Notes: generated from the letters alone by a model not told the origin. A DNA stretch of 64,000 nt from Flavobacterium lacisediminis (GCF_025909975.1 NZ_JAPCIO010000006.1:62001-126000); one strand, 5' to 3'. Shown: positions 1 through 10,692, numbered from the stretch's first letter. A program made the numbers and translations.

Positions 1-154
1 CGGCATTGGAAATCGATTGATCTTGTGATACATCCAAAATTAGGTTTTGACCTTGAAACACATGATATTCATTGGTTATTTTACCCACAAAAGCTTCCAC
101 ATTATTTTGTGTGTCTTTGATGATGGTGGTATGCCCTTTTTGATCTACTTTCAT
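1..154 (-). CDS. Small conserved protein, partial (C-terminus beyond window)
   Basis: An open reading frame begins at the ATG complementary to 152-154 and runs off the left edge, giving 51 codons that start MKVDQKGHTTIIKDTQNN. It lies 27 bp downstream of pyrB on the same strand, so it is probably the third gene of a pyrR-pyrB transcript. From memory, a small flavobacterial protein with this start often sits beside ribonuclease Z, but that is recollection and not shown here. No catalytic motif is visible in the part present. The assignment as a real gene rests on the clean start, the spacing and the absence of stops. Confidence 0.6.
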   Translation of the reverse strand, partial: MKVDQKGHTTIIKDTQNNVEAFVGKITNEYHVFQGQNLILDVSQDQSISNA

Positions 155-181
155 AATCTGTTTTGAATAAACGCTAAGATA

Positions 182-1111
182 CTAATTTTTAATCTTGCTT
201 GCCAATAAATAAATCACTGCCATACGAACCGCTACTCCATTTTCTACCTGATTCAAAATCACTGATTGTTGTGAATCGGCAACATCTGAAGTAATTTCTA
301 CTCCTCTGTTGATTGGTCCAGGGTGCATGATTACGATTTCTTTATTTAACGAATCTAATAATTCTTTGGTTACACCGTATTGTTGGGTATATTCTCTTGT
401 AGTTGGGAAATAACTCACATCTAAACGTTCGTTTTGAACACGTAACATATTAGCTACATCTGCCCATTCTAAAGCTTTTCTTAGATTTGGTTCAACAGTT
501 ACTCCTAATGACTCAATGTATTTAGGAATCAAAGTTTTTGGACCACAGACTTTTACTTCAGCACCTTGCATTTGTAGTGCAAAAATATTGGATAACGCTA
601 CTCTTGAATGTAAAATATCACCTACGATTACGATTTTCTTTCCACCTACATCGCCTAATTTTTCTCTAATCGTAAAACTATCTAATAAGGCTTGCGTTGG
701 GTGTTCGTGAGCGCCATCTCCAGCATTAACTACACTTGCTCCAATATTTTGGGACAAGAAATGAGCCGCTCCAGGACTACTATGACGCATAACCACCATA
801 TCCACTTTCATAGATAAAATATTGTTTACCGTGTCAATCAAAGTTTCTCCTTTTTTAACCGAAGATTGTGCTGCTGAAAAACTAATAACATCAGCTGAAA
901 GTCGTTTTTGTGCTAATTCGAAAGATAATTTGGTTCGTGTGCTGTTTTCGAAGAAAATGTTGGCAATCGTAACATCTCGTAATGATGGTACTTTTTTTAT
1001 TGGACGATTTATAACTTCTTTGAAATGGTCAGCCGTTTCGAAAATTAAATCAATATCTTGTTTGGTAATATATTTTATTCCGATTAAATGATTTACTGAT
1101 AATTCTTTCAT
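182..1111 (-). CDS. pyrB: Aspartate carbamoyltransferase catalytic subunit
   Basis: Condenses carbamoyl phosphate with aspartate to carbamoyl aspartate, the committed step of pyrimidine synthesis in the cytoplasm. The 309-residue length is normal for the catalytic chain. The carbamoyl phosphate loop STRTK is at residues 57-61 in the context FFENSTRTKLSFELA, and the C-terminal domain has HPGPINRG at 263-270, both family hallmarks. The gene starts 24 bp after the pyrR stop, so the two are almost certainly co-transcribed. No pyrI regulatory subunit is seen in the window. The product is a stand-alone ATCase, as usual in this phylum. Confidence 0.97.
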   Translation of the reverse strand: MKELSVNHLIGIKYITKQDIDLIFETADHFKEVINRPIKKVPSLRDVTIANIFFENSTRTKLSFELAQKRLSADVISFSAAQSSVKKGETLIDTVNNILSMKVDMVVMRHSSPGAAHFLSQNIGASVVNAGDGAHEHPTQALLDSFTIREKLGDVGGKKIVIVGDILHSRVALSNIFALQMQGAEVKVCGPKTLIPKYIESLGVTVEPNLRKALEWADVANMLRVQNERLDVSYFPTTREYTQQYGVTKELLDSLNKEIVIMHPGPINRGVEITSDVADSQQSVILNQVENGVAVRMAVIYLLASKIKN

Positions 1112-1135
1112 TTATATGTAGTTGTGTGTTGTTGT

Positions 1136-1675
1136 TTATTTAGTTACCAGATATACAGCGTCTTCACCGTCATTCTCTTGCCATTTTACAATTACTTTTT
1201 CATTGTTAATGGCATCTACTTGTCTTCCTCTGTAATCGGGTTGAATCGGTAAATGACGACTGAATCTTCTGTCGATTAAGGTTAAAAGTTCTACTTCTGA
1301 TGGTCTTCCGAAAGATTGTATTGCAGTTAAAGCCGCATTAATACTTCTTCCGGTATATAAAACATCATCAATAAAAACTACTTTTTTATCTTCAACTAAG
1401 AAATCAATTTGAGTTTTGTTAGCTTCTAATGTCTTTTCACCTCTTCTGAAATCGTCACGAAAGAAGGTAATATCTAAAAACCCTAACTTAATGTCTTGAA
1501 TTTGATAATCCGATTCTAGAATTTGTTTGATTCTTTCGGCTAAATATTTACCTCTTGGTTGTAATCCTATTAAAACAGTGTTGGAGAAATCTAAATGATT
1601 TTCAATTAGTTGACAAGCTAATCGATGCAAGATAATGTGTACTTCTTTTGAAGTGAGCAAAACTTTTTGACTCAT
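1136..1675 (-). CDS. pyrR: Bifunctional pyr operon regulator / uracil phosphoribosyltransferase PyrR
   Basis: A PyrR-type phosphoribosyltransferase: the fold binds PRPP and UMP and in Gram-positives regulates pyr mRNA. The PRPP-binding motif VVFIDDVLYTGRS is at about residues 99-111. The reading frame is open 18 nt further upstream (MYKQHT...), but the ATG at 1675 (MSQKVLLTSK) is preferred because it gives the usual length of about 179 residues. It heads the pyrR-pyrB operon. I saw no obvious anti-terminator hairpin in the roughly 60 bp leader, so RNA-level attenuation like that of Bacillus is not supported by the sequence. Confidence 0.92.
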   Translation of the reverse strand: MSQKVLLTSKEVHIILHRLACQLIENHLDFSNTVLIGLQPRGKYLAERIKQILESDYQIQDIKLGFLDITFFRDDFRRGEKTLEANKTQIDFLVEDKKVVFIDDVLYTGRSINAALTAIQSFGRPSEVELLTLIDRRFSRHLPIQPDYRGRQVDAINNEKVIVKWQENDGEDAVYLVTK

Positions 1676-1735
1676 AGTGTGTTGTTTGTACAAATTTAGA
1701 ATTTATATTTCTAATAGCAATCGTATTGTAAAAAA

Positions 1736-1765
1736 AATCCCGTTACTAAAAATAGCAACGGGATT
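1736..1765 (-). terminator. Rho-independent terminator of the ABC-F gene
   Basis: The inverted repeat AATCCCGTT (1736-1744) and AACGGGATT (1757-1765) has an extra inner CTA/TAG pairing. On the minus strand it is followed by a run of T (the A7 at 1731-1737 on the + strand). It sits directly after the ABC-F stop codon. Confidence 0.8.
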
Positions 1766-1769
1766 CATA

Positions 1770-3401
<1,632 letters not shown>

Positions 3402-3545
3402 TTATAAAACTGTTGCAAAAGTACTAAAAATAGTAGATTTTTGAACACTTTAATTTAGAATTAATATAGGTTTATTTTAACTGTACCTTAACAACAAGAT
3501 TTGAATATAACTGATACATTTGTTCAGAAATTAATAATCAAATGC

Positions 3546-4949
3546 ATGATTAAAAATTACATTAAATATTTTTTACCCCTATCTATCGCCCTTTTCTCTA
3601 CTTTGACTTCTTGTAAAAAAGTCTTCAAGGAAGATAATTTCGTGGCTTATTTTGGCGGGGAGGTCTTGAATCCTCAAGAGAAATATGTATTGTTTTTAAA
3701 AGATGATGAAGTGATTGACACTATTTATCTGGATAAAAACAATCGCTTCATGCATAAATTTGATTCATTAGCGCCAGGTTTATATTCTTTTAAACATGAT
3801 CCTGAATATCAATATGTCTATTTTGATAAGAATGATAGTTTAATGGTACGTGTTAATACTTTTGACTTTGATAATTCAGTTGTTTTTTGTGGTCGTGGCG
3901 ATGAGAAAAACAATTTTTTGATGGAATTGTATTTAAAAAATGAAGCCGATCGCTCTTTGATGTATGATAATTTTGATAAAGATGTTAAAAGTTTTATCAA
4001 GAATATCGACTCTAGTTTTGCTATTCGTAAATCTTTTTACTTAAAAAGAAAAGCAGAAATTGGTTGGGACGAAAATTTTGACTTAGTAGCAAAAGCTTGT
4101 CTTGATTTTCATCACATCACAAAAAAAGAAATTTATCCTTACGCACATCAGTTTAGAACTGGTGAAAACATTAGAACGAAGTTGCCTTCTAATTATTACG
4201 AGCATAGAAAAGAAGTAGATTTTGAAAATACACTTTTAACCAACTATTCTCCATTTATTAAATATGTAAGTGTAATGTTAAACAATGTTGCCTTACAAAA
4301 AGATCATTTGGACCTAAATGAAAATTCGTTAGAAAATAATATTGAGAAATTAAATATTACGGATACTTTAATTAAAAGTCAGAAAGTTAAAAATGTGGTA
4401 TTGAATAATGTAGCCATGATGTATTTGTTAGAAGATCAAAACATGTACAACAATCAAAAATTCATTGAGCGTTATTTACAACTAACTACTGATGCGAAAA
4501 ACAAAAAAGAAATTACCGAAATATATAATTCCGTACAGAATTTAAAAGTTGGGAATCGTTTGCCGAAAATCGATTTGATTGATACAGCAAACCAACCGAT
4601 AGACATTAATAATATTATAAAAAAACCAACTATATTATTCTTTTGGACAAGTCATGCAGAATCTCATTTTGTAGCTTCACACAAGAAAATTACTGATTTA
4701 AAAGCGAAATATCCTGAGTATGAATTTATTGCTGTAAATGTAAACGATACTAAAATCAATTGGGAAAACGCTCTTAAAAAATACAATTTTGAAGACGTAA
4801 ATGAACTACATGCCGTTGACTTTGAAACAATAAGAAAACAATGGGTAATAACAAAAATTCACAGAATCATAATATTAAAAGCTGACGGTACGATTAAAAA
4901 TGGTTTTGCCAATTTATTTGACGTGAATTTTGAACAGAATTTGAAATAA
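3546..4949 (+). CDS. Thioredoxin-fold (TlpA-like) lipoprotein lacking CxxC
   Basis: A lipoprotein of 467 residues: the start MIKNYIKYFLPL is followed by a hydrophobic stretch and the lipobox STLTSC. The frame is open 45 nt further upstream, but the ATG at 3546 places the signal peptide correctly. The C-terminal 130 residues have the outline of a TlpA/AhpC thioredoxin fold (VGNRLPKIDLID..., then ILFFW). Where WCxxC normally follows FFW, the sequence is FFWTSHAESHF, so both redox cysteines are missing. A periplasmic or outer-membrane binding or scaffold role is more likely than disulfide reduction. It is a single gene, with a strong terminator after the stop. Confidence 0.75.
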   Translation: MIKNYIKYFLPLSIALFSTLTSCKKVFKEDNFVAYFGGEVLNPQEKYVLFLKDDEVIDTIYLDKNNRFMHKFDSLAPGLYSFKHDPEYQYVYFDKNDSLMVRVNTFDFDNSVVFCGRGDEKNNFLMELYLKNEADRSLMYDNFDKDVKSFIKNIDSSFAIRKSFYLKRKAEIGWDENFDLVAKACLDFHHITKKEIYPYAHQFRTGENIRTKLPSNYYEHRKEVDFENTLLTNYSPFIKYVSVMLNNVALQKDHLDLNENSLENNIEKLNITDTLIKSQKVKNVVLNNVAMMYLLEDQNMYNNQKFIERYLQLTTDAKNKKEITEIYNSVQNLKVGNRLPKIDLIDTANQPIDINNIIKKPTILFFWTSHAESHFVASHKKITDLKAKYPEYEFIAVNVNDTKINWENALKKYNFEDVNELHAVDFETIRKQWVITKIHRIIILKADGTIKNGFANLFDVNFEQNLK

Positions 4950-4965
4950 CAAAAATACAATCATA

Positions 4966-4995
4966 AAAAAAGCGTTCTAATCAGAACGCTTTTTT
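4966..4995. terminator. Bidirectional terminator between convergent genes
   Basis: A 13-bp perfect stem, AAAAAAGCGTTCT (4966-4978) and AGAACGCTTTTTT (4983-4995), has the loop AATC. It has A and T tails, so it can serve both the TlpA-like gene and the convergent transaldolase gene. Confidence 0.9.
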
Positions 4996-5016
4996 ATTAT
5001 ATCAAGTCTAGGAAAA

Positions 5017-5673
5017 TTATTTATTTCCTTTTTCATAATCAGCAATAAACTGAGCAATTCCGATATCAGTTAAAGGATGTTTTAATAATCCAGTAATTGA
5101 AGATAATGGTCCAGTCATAACATCAGCTCCAATTTTAGCACAGTTAATTACGTGCATTGTGTGACGTACAGAAGCTGCTAAAATTTGAGTTTCAAATCCG
5201 TAGTTATCATAAATTTGACGAATTTCATCGATTAAATTTAAACCATCTGTAGAAACATCATCTAATCTTCCTAAGAAAGGTGAACAATAAGTTGCTCCAG
5301 CTTTTGCAGCTAATAAAGCTTGTCCAGCAGAGAAAATCAAAGTAACATTAGTTTTGATTCCTTTATCAGAGAAATATTTACATGCTTTTACACCTTCTTT
5401 AGTCATAGGTAATTTCACTACGATTTGTTCGTGTAAGTCAGCTAACTCCTCACCTTCTCTAATCATACCTTCTAAATCCATTGCATTAACTTCTGCACTT
5501 ACATCACCGTCAACAATGTTACAAATATCTACGTAGTGTTTTAGGATATTGTTTTTTCCTGTAATGCCTTCTTTAGCCATTAACGATGGGTTTGTAGTAA
5601 CGCCATCTAAAATTCCTAATTCTTGTGCTTCTTTAATTTGCTCTAAATTAGCTGTGTCAATAAAAAATTTCAT
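5017..5673 (-). CDS. Transaldolase / fructose-6-phosphate aldolase family (short type)
   Basis: A 218-residue TIM-barrel Schiff-base aldolase of the short TalC/FSA type. The start [13 protein letters not shown] and the motif [12 protein letters not shown] (about 26-37) are diagnostic, and the Schiff-base lysine lies in the [18 protein letters not shown] region. It should transfer dihydroxyacetone units in the non-oxidative pentose phosphate pathway; an aldolase activity on fructose 6-phosphate cannot be excluded by reading alone. It is monocistronic, with a good promoter about 40 bp upstream and a terminator downstream. Confidence 0.9.
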   Translation of the reverse strand: MKFFIDTANLEQIKEAQELGILDGVTTNPSLMAKEGITGKNNILKHYVDICNIVDGDVSAEVNAMDLEGMIREGEELADLHEQIVVKLPMTKEGVKACKYFSDKGIKTNVTLIFSAGQALLAAKAGATYCSPFLGRLDDVSTDGLNLIDEIRQIYDNYGFETQILAASVRHTMHVINCAKIGADVMTGPLSSITGLLKHPLTDIGIAQFIADYEKGNK

Positions 5674-5713
5674 CTTTTTTAAATTTTAAAGTATTGTGTG
5701 TTGTTTTGAAATG

Positions 5714-5743
5714 CAAAAGTAAGAATTCAAAATGCAATGACAA
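5714..5743 (-). promoter_or_regulatory. Bacteroidota sigma-70 promoter of transaldolase gene
   Basis: On the minus strand this reads TTG, then 19 bp, then TACTTTTG (complement of 5714-5721), matching the phylum consensus TTTG-N19-TAnnTTTG. The predicted start of transcription lies about 35 bp before the ATG at 5673. Confidence 0.7.
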
Positions 5744-5826
5744 TGACAATTTCAAAAATCAATTTAAAAAATAAAATACTTTTGTTAAATAATTGATATT
5801 GAACTTGATATTGAATTTTGATGTTG

Positions 5827-6630
5827 TTAAAGTTTATAATGATTCATCAACATTTTCTCATACATCGTATCAGGCAAAATGCGTTTTAACACAATAGAAA
5901 ACTTTTGCATGAAAGCCCCAACTTTATAATGTACTTTTGGTTTATCGGTTTGAATGATAGCGAAAATTGCTTCTGCCATTTCGTTTGGATTACTGCCGCT
6001 ATCCACGTGCGAATCCATTTCTTTTAAGGTGTTTCCGTAAGGAACTTCGTAAGCCGAACCTTTAACAACCGGAGCATGATAACGTCCTGCTGCAATATTA
6101 GTAGCAAAATCGCCTGGAGCTACATTCGTAATTTGGATTCCGAAGGATTTTACTTCCATTCGTAAAGCTTCGGTAATTAATTCTAAAGCGCCTTTTGAAG
6201 CCGAATAAATGCCTCGATAAGGCAATCCCATATAACCAGCAATCGAAGTAATATTAATGATTAAACCCGATTTTTGTTCACGCATTTGAGGTAAAACCGA
6301 TTTCATCACTTCAATTGGACCAAATAAATTCGTTTCAAAATTGTTTCGGATTTCCTCTGTTGGGATTTCTTCAATTGGTCCAGTAATTCCTACTCCAGCG
6401 TTATTAATTACAATATCCAATCGTCCTGATTTCTGGATAACTTCAGCTACACAATTGACAATACTTTGCTTATCGCGAACATCCAAAGCTACTAATGGAA
6501 ATATTGAATTGGTGATTTTCTCAGGATTTCGGCTTGTGCCATACACCACAAAACCTTTTTGATGCAAAAACGCGCCTATTGATTTTCCAATTCCTGATGA
6601 ACCACCTGTAATTAATACTACTTTACTCAT
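5827..6630 (-). CDS. Short-chain dehydrogenase/reductase (SDR)
   Basis: A classical SDR of 267 residues that should use NAD(P)H to reduce or oxidise a carbonyl/alcohol substrate. The cofactor motif TGGSSGIG is at 8-15, NNAG at 76-79, and the catalytic residues appear as Ser129, Tyr142 and Lys146 (YSASK). The length and the C-terminal extension, which includes a short hydrophobic or amphipathic stretch around MQKFSIVLKRIL, resemble the classical SDRs often annotated as fatty-acid or sterol-like oxidoreductases. The substrate is unknown. It lies 38 bp downstream of the epimerase gene on the same strand and may share its transcript. Confidence 0.88.
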   Translation of the reverse strand: MSKVVLITGGSSGIGKSIGAFLHQKGFVVYGTSRNPEKITNSIFPLVALDVRDKQSIVNCVAEVIQKSGRLDIVINNAGVGITGPIEEIPTEEIRNNFETNLFGPIEVMKSVLPQMREQKSGLIINITSIAGYMGLPYRGIYSASKGALELITEALRMEVKSFGIQITNVAPGDFATNIAAGRYHAPVVKGSAYEVPYGNTLKEMDSHVDSGSNPNEMAEAIFAIIQTDKPKVHYKVGAFMQKFSIVLKRILPDTMYEKMLMNHYKL

Positions 6631-6667
6631 TTTAATGTGAATTATATTGCGAAAATACGGCTTTATA

Positions 6668-7666
6668 TTATTTCAAGGAAATTCCTAACCCAACTTTCTC
6701 CGAAAGCAGCACTTTTCCTTTTTCGATGGTGCTTCCAAAAGCGATGTCGTTGGCAATTAAATTCGCACCATCTAAATCTACATAATCCACTAACGGAACT
6801 AAAACAGAACCAGCTGAAATTCCTACAGTAGATTCGGTCATACAACCTATCATGATTTTGAAATCGTTTGCTCGCGCTTCTTTAATTAGTTGTAAAGCTG
6901 GAGTCAATCCACCCGTTTTGACTAGTTTGATGTTGATGGTTTTATAATGTGATTTTAAATCGGAAAGTTTTGCTTGCTCTTGGCAATCTTCATCGGCCAT
7001 CCAATTCGCAAATTTAGTTGCATTCAAATGGGAATAATTTGAAATTCCGATTTTCATGGGTTGTTCAATGTAAGTAAATTGAGCTGATAACGGATTTTCT
7101 TCTAATTGCTGACATTCGGAAATTGAAAAACTTCCGTTCGCATCTAAAGCGATTTCTTTTTCACAATTCAGTAATAAATCCAACGCTTTTTCATCGTAAT
7201 GATTCCATTTTACTTTGAATTTATTCCAATCGGATTTTGCTATTTTTTTCAATTGTTCTTCTATTGGTGCGACACTTATTGTGATAGAAGATTCGGGTAA
7301 TTGTTTTACTTCAATCGAATTCAATTCTAAAAAACTTTTGTTTTCTAACTTTCCGTATAAATCCCAATACGCACAATCTAAAGCCGAACGCAAAAAGGAA
7401 TGCAATTGTAAACTTTCTAAAAAAACATAAAATTCGGAAGGATGATTTATGGATTGTTTTTCAATTTGGGTTTGAATTTCGGCTAACTTCTTAGTGAAAT
7501 CTGACAAGTTAATTCCGTAATAATCTATTGCTGTGCATTCGCCATAACCTGTTTTTCCGTTCTTGGAAATCGAAACAATCAGGGCTTCTCTAAACGTATA
7601 ATTTCCATAACTAATTGAAAACGTTTCTTTTAGTTCTAAGCGAACAATTTGCCAAGTAATTTGCAT
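6668..7666 (-). CDS. Dipeptide epimerase-like enolase superfamily enzyme
   Basis: An enolase-superfamily protein of 332 residues, of the L-Ala-D/L-Glu (dipeptide) epimerase type used in murein peptide recycling. The frame extends upstream to 7723, but that part overlaps a terminator hairpin, so I take the ATG at 7666 (MQITWQIVRLELKETF). Visible active-site elements in order are KFKVK (general acid/base lysine), the metal ligands ALDANGSFS, EQPM and ADEDC, and the second base IKLVKTGG. The capping domain (first 110 residues) has the ETFSISYGNYTFREAL segment seen in this group. The exact dipeptide specificity is inferred from family only. Confidence 0.85.
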   Translation of the reverse strand: MQITWQIVRLELKETFSISYGNYTFREALIVSISKNGKTGYGECTAIDYYGINLSDFTKKLAEIQTQIEKQSINHPSEFYVFLESLQLHSFLRSALDCAYWDLYGKLENKSFLELNSIEVKQLPESSITISVAPIEEQLKKIAKSDWNKFKVKWNHYDEKALDLLLNCEKEIALDANGSFSISECQQLEENPLSAQFTYIEQPMKIGISNYSHLNATKFANWMADEDCQEQAKLSDLKSHYKTINIKLVKTGGLTPALQLIKEARANDFKIMIGCMTESTVGISAGSVLVPLVDYVDLDGANLIANDIAFGSTIEKGKVLLSEKVGLGISLK

Positions 7667-7696
7667 AGGAATTAGAATTGGTGTAAAAATAAAAAA

Positions 7697-7712
7697 TCCC
7701 GAACAATCGGGA
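7697..7712 (-). terminator. Terminator downstream of the SRP RNA
   Basis: The small hairpin TCCCGA/TCGGGA with a 4-nt loop is followed on the minus strand by TTTTTTATTTTT. It lies between the SRP RNA and the epimerase start codon. Confidence 0.7.
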
Positions 7713-7734
7713 CAACAATTCAAAAGAAATAAAA

Positions 7735-7833
7735 AATGGCAAGCGACCTACATCGCACCGCTACAACCACATACCTTTGCTGTGTTCCCACCCTGGAGGA
7801 GTCTGCAGGAGCTGGTCGTGTAGGACTTGCCGG
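7735..7833 (-). ncRNA. ffs: Signal recognition particle RNA (small bacterial type)
   Basis: On the minus strand the ends pair perfectly: GGCAAG near 7831 with CTTGCC near 7738, and CCTACA with TGTAGG just inside. The apical part reads CCAGGGTGGGAACACAGCAA, the conserved domain IV with a GGAA-type tetraloop and CAGCA internal loop that binds Ffh. The RNA is about 97-100 nt, is preceded by an excellent promoter and followed by a T-run. The frame that could be read across it on the + strand (upstream extension of the cyclotransferase) is therefore not coding. Confidence 0.92.
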
Positions 7834-7835
7834 TG

Positions 7836-7865
7836 CAAATATACAACCTTTTTATATTTTTGCAA
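7836..7865 (-). promoter_or_regulatory. Promoter of the SRP RNA gene
   Basis: On the minus strand it reads TTG-N19-TATATTTG (the -7 box is the complement of 7836-7843), followed after 4 bp by the start of the SRP RNA. This is a textbook Bacteroidota housekeeping promoter. Confidence 0.85.
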
Positions 7866-7920
7866 GGCAATTGTGAGTATAAAAAATCATTGTATATTTA
7901 CCTTATTAAATATTTCAACC

Positions 7921-8964
7921 ATGTTAAAAGTTAAGCTATTCGCTTTCATTGTTTTAGGTGTAATTTCTACTTCGTGTAAAGATGATGAAAATGCATTAAA
8001 AAATTTATTTTCGATTGAAAATCCTACGATAAAACCTATTCTTAAGTTAGAAGAAAGCATTGATTTGGTTCTTCAAAACAAAGAAAACAAGACAATAGAT
8101 TCTGTTGTTTACTACATTAACGAAGTTAAAATTGGTTCGGTAAAAGGAAATGAAAAATTGCCTTTTGCATTGAGCAATCAGAAATTAGGAAACCAAACTA
8201 TTAAAGCTTTAGTTTATTTTGAAGGGCAAAATATTGATATCACCTCTGGATTTTCCATTTATGCGAGTGCAGAACCAAAGATTTTGAACTATAAAATTGT
8301 CAATACATATCCGCACGATATCAATGCGTACACACAAGGTTTTGAATTCTATAATGGTGTTTTATTAGAAGGAACGGGACAATACAAAGAATCAACTTTG
8401 AGAAAAACTGATTATAAAACAGGAAAAGTAACCGAACAAATTAAGTTAGAAGATAAGTATTTTGGAGAAGGAATTACTATTTTAAAGGACAAAATCTATC
8501 AATTGACTTGGCAAGAAAAAACAGGTTTTGTGTATGATGCAAAAACTTTTAAATTAGAAAAAACATTTCCTTACGAAATGGAGGGATGGGGAATTACTAA
8601 TGATGGTGAAAAACTTTACATGAGTGATGGTTCTGAAAAAATCTACATTTTAAATTCAGAAACTTTAAAAGTTGAAGATTATATTAACGTTTACACCAAT
8701 GGCGCTAAGATTGAAGCCGTTAATGAATTGGAATGGGTTAATGGTAAAATATGGGCAAACGTGTATCAAAAAGATGCTATTGCTATTATAAATCCTAAGA
8801 ATGGTTCCATCGAAGCTATTATTAATCTAAGTGAATTAAAAACAAAAGTTACAAAACATGTAGAAATAGATGTTTTAAATGGAATCGCTTACAACCCTAC
8901 TACCAAAACGTATTTTGTTACGGGTAAGAATTGGGATAAAACTTTTGAGATTACTGTTGAGTAA
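7921..8964 (+). CDS. Glutaminyl-peptide cyclotransferase lipoprotein
   Basis: A lipoprotein of 347 residues that should convert N-terminal glutamine of exported peptides to pyroglutamate. The ATG at 7921 gives MLKVKLFAFIVLGVISTSCKDD with the lipobox VISTSC; upstream in-frame codons run into the SRP RNA gene. After an Ig-like N-terminal region (about 25-120), a beta-propeller begins with PHDINAYTQGFEFYNG and contains GEGITILKDKIYQLTWQ, characteristic of the plant/bacterial glutamine cyclotransferase family. Many type IX cargo proteins in this phylum carry N-terminal pyroglutamate, so a role in maturing secreted proteins is plausible. A weak TTG-N19-TATATTTA promoter lies at 7871-7900. Confidence 0.88.
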   Translation: MLKVKLFAFIVLGVISTSCKDDENALKNLFSIENPTIKPILKLEESIDLVLQNKENKTIDSVVYYINEVKIGSVKGNEKLPFALSNQKLGNQTIKALVYFEGQNIDITSGFSIYASAEPKILNYKIVNTYPHDINAYTQGFEFYNGVLLEGTGQYKESTLRKTDYKTGKVTEQIKLEDKYFGEGITILKDKIYQLTWQEKTGFVYDAKTFKLEKTFPYEMEGWGITNDGEKLYMSDGSEKIYILNSETLKVEDYINVYTNGAKIEAVNELEWVNGKIWANVYQKDAIAIINPKNGSIEAIINLSELKTKVTKHVEIDVLNGIAYNPTTKTYFVTGKNWDKTFEITVE

Positions 8965-8996
8965 ACTAAAAAAGAAATTGGTTTCGATAATTAAAT

Positions 8997-9947
8997 TTAT
9001 GAAACCAATTTCATTACTATATCCTTAACTGGTAAAATAGCTTTCGTATTTTCAATACTTGGACCAGCTACCCAAACCGTTTTGTAAGTTACTTGTGTTG
9101 CTGCTTTTTCGGTGGCTTTCATTCCGATATAAAAACGTATCATTTTGACCCATTTTTTTAAAGTTTTACTTTTATTTAATAGCGTTTCTAACCAAGTTTG
9201 TTTGGTTCCAACTTTTTGAACATAAGGCGTGTTGATTACAGTACACGGTGTTCCAGAAATTCGTTCAGTCATTACAATATCTTTCGCACCATAATCGACA
9301 CAAGCTTGTTTGTATTCGTTAGAAACTCCAGATTCAACTGAAGCTATAAACGGGCTTCCCACAGAAACACCAACGGCTCCATAGCTAAGCATTTTATCTA
9401 AATCAGCCTTACTTCCTACTCCACCAGCAGAAATTACAGGTAACGAAGTATTTTCATTTAAAGATTTTATAAGTTCTTCTGGACTGATATTTCCTCTGTG
9501 TCCACCAGCTTGATTGTTTACTGCTACTAATGCGTCAGCTCCTAAACTCTCTACTTTTTTTGCGAAAGCTAAATCGGTTACATCACAAAATACTTTGATT
9601 CCTACTTTATGTGCTTCATTAATAGTTTCTTCTGGCGAACCTAAGGAAGTTAAAATAAAATCAACTTTTTCTTCACATAAAATACGTAATTGTTCTTTGT
9701 ATTTTACATTTGATTTATTGACAATCAAATTAAATCCAAAACTTCCTCCTGGAACTTTAGCAACTTTTAATTCTTGAATTGCAGCTTTTAATTCCTCTAA
9801 AGTTCTATAATTCAATGCTGGAATACAACCTGCAACACCACTTTTCATTCCTTCAATAACCATTTTAGTATTTGATACCAAAAACATAGGAGCCATAATT
9901 ACTGGATGTGTAATTTGTAAAAGCGAAGTCAACGATTGTTTTTCCAT
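8997..9947 (-). CDS. Nitronate monooxygenase family flavoprotein
   Basis: An FMN-binding TIM barrel of 316 residues in the nitronate monooxygenase/2-nitropropane dioxygenase family. Diagnostic segments are PVIMAPMFLVSN at the start, NNQAGGHRGN (about 143-152) at the flavin site and PVISAGGVGSKADLDKMLSYGAVGVSVGSPF near 175-205, which binds phosphate. The C-terminal region is longer than the minimal barrel. It is monocistronic and convergent with the cyclotransferase gene. The physiological substrate may be a nitronate such as propionate-3-nitronate, but this is family knowledge only. Confidence 0.88.
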   Translation of the reverse strand: MEKQSLTSLLQITHPVIMAPMFLVSNTKMVIEGMKSGVAGCIPALNYRTLEELKAAIQELKVAKVPGGSFGFNLIVNKSNVKYKEQLRILCEEKVDFILTSLGSPEETINEAHKVGIKVFCDVTDLAFAKKVESLGADALVAVNNQAGGHRGNISPEELIKSLNENTSLPVISAGGVGSKADLDKMLSYGAVGVSVGSPFIASVESGVSNEYKQACVDYGAKDIVMTERISGTPCTVINTPYVQKVGTKQTWLETLLNKSKTLKKWVKMIRFYIGMKATEKAATQVTYKTVWVAGPSIENTKAILPVKDIVMKLVS

Positions 9948-10002
9948 TTTTATTTGAATTTATTTTCAAATATAAGAAAAAATAAAATACTATGCGCGCA
10001 TA

Positions 10003-10623
10003 TTACTTTTTCTTTTTGGGTCCAGAAGTTTTTGGAGCGCCTTTAATCTCATACTTACTTGAAGCTGTATTATAAACATAAGTACTGTTTTGAGTTTTAG
10101 TTTTCAATACAAAACTACCATCAGCGTTTAAAGTAAATTCGAAACCTTCACTTCTGTTTTTTTCCACATCATGAGAAGCTGTTTTATTTTTATCTAAAAA
10201 AATGGTTTCTTTTATATGAGATGATTTATGAATATTTCCTAACAAAAGTGTTTTGGTTTCGGTGTCCCAAAGTTGGTCTTCTGTAACTACACCATTTTCT
10301 TTTTTTAATTTGGTATCTAATTTAATTTCTTCTTTCCAATTTACATGATAAAACTTTTTACCTTGAGTTGTAAAACTTTTTACGGTAAAATTAGTTGGTT
10401 TAAAATCTACTTTGTCTAACTTTTTAACTTCTAATGTATCTATTTTATCTCCATTTTTCACAAAAAGAACTACTCGCTTTCCTGACTTTTCAGAAATAAT
10501 TTCAGCAGATATGTTATCAACTTTAGTTAAAACAACATTTTTTGCAGCTGATTTTCCTTTGCCTTTTTGAGCAAAACCAATAGTTGATACCAATAAAACA
10601 AGAAGTAAAAATAGTTTTTTCAT
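10003..10623 (-). CDS. Secreted protein of unknown function
   Basis: A 206-residue protein with a clear signal peptide (MKKLFLLLVLLVSTIGFAQ, cleavage after FAQ). The mature part is Lys-rich and predicted to be mainly beta structure; near the N-terminus it has KGKGKSAAKN and it ends in a basic tail PKKKK. I do not recognise a family. No cysteine and no membrane segment is visible, so it should be a soluble periplasmic or secreted protein. It stands alone between nitronate monooxygenase and dnaK, with the terminator of dnaK upstream. Confidence 0.65.
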   Translation of the reverse strand: MKKLFLLLVLLVSTIGFAQKGKGKSAAKNVVLTKVDNISAEIISEKSGKRVVLFVKNGDKIDTLEVKKLDKVDFKPTNFTVKSFTTQGKKFYHVNWKEEIKLDTKLKKENGVVTEDQLWDTETKTLLLGNIHKSSHIKETIFLDKNKTASHDVEKNRSEGFEFTLNADGSFVLKTKTQNSTYVYNTASSKYEIKGAPKTSGPKKKK

Positions 10624-10692
10624 AATAGTAGGTTGTTAAATTAAGTTCCTAATATACAAAAAAATAGATAGGATTGAATTTTATGAAACAAA

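Noticed and set aside
5790..5826. GATATTGAA-like short repeats upstream of the SDR end
   Set aside because: Only two or three degenerate copies in an AT-rich gap; not distinguishable from chance.
7777..7920. Upstream extension of the glutaminyl cyclase frame
   Set aside because: It runs through the SRP RNA gene and lacks a signal peptide at its start; the ATG at 7921 gives a proper lipoprotein signal.
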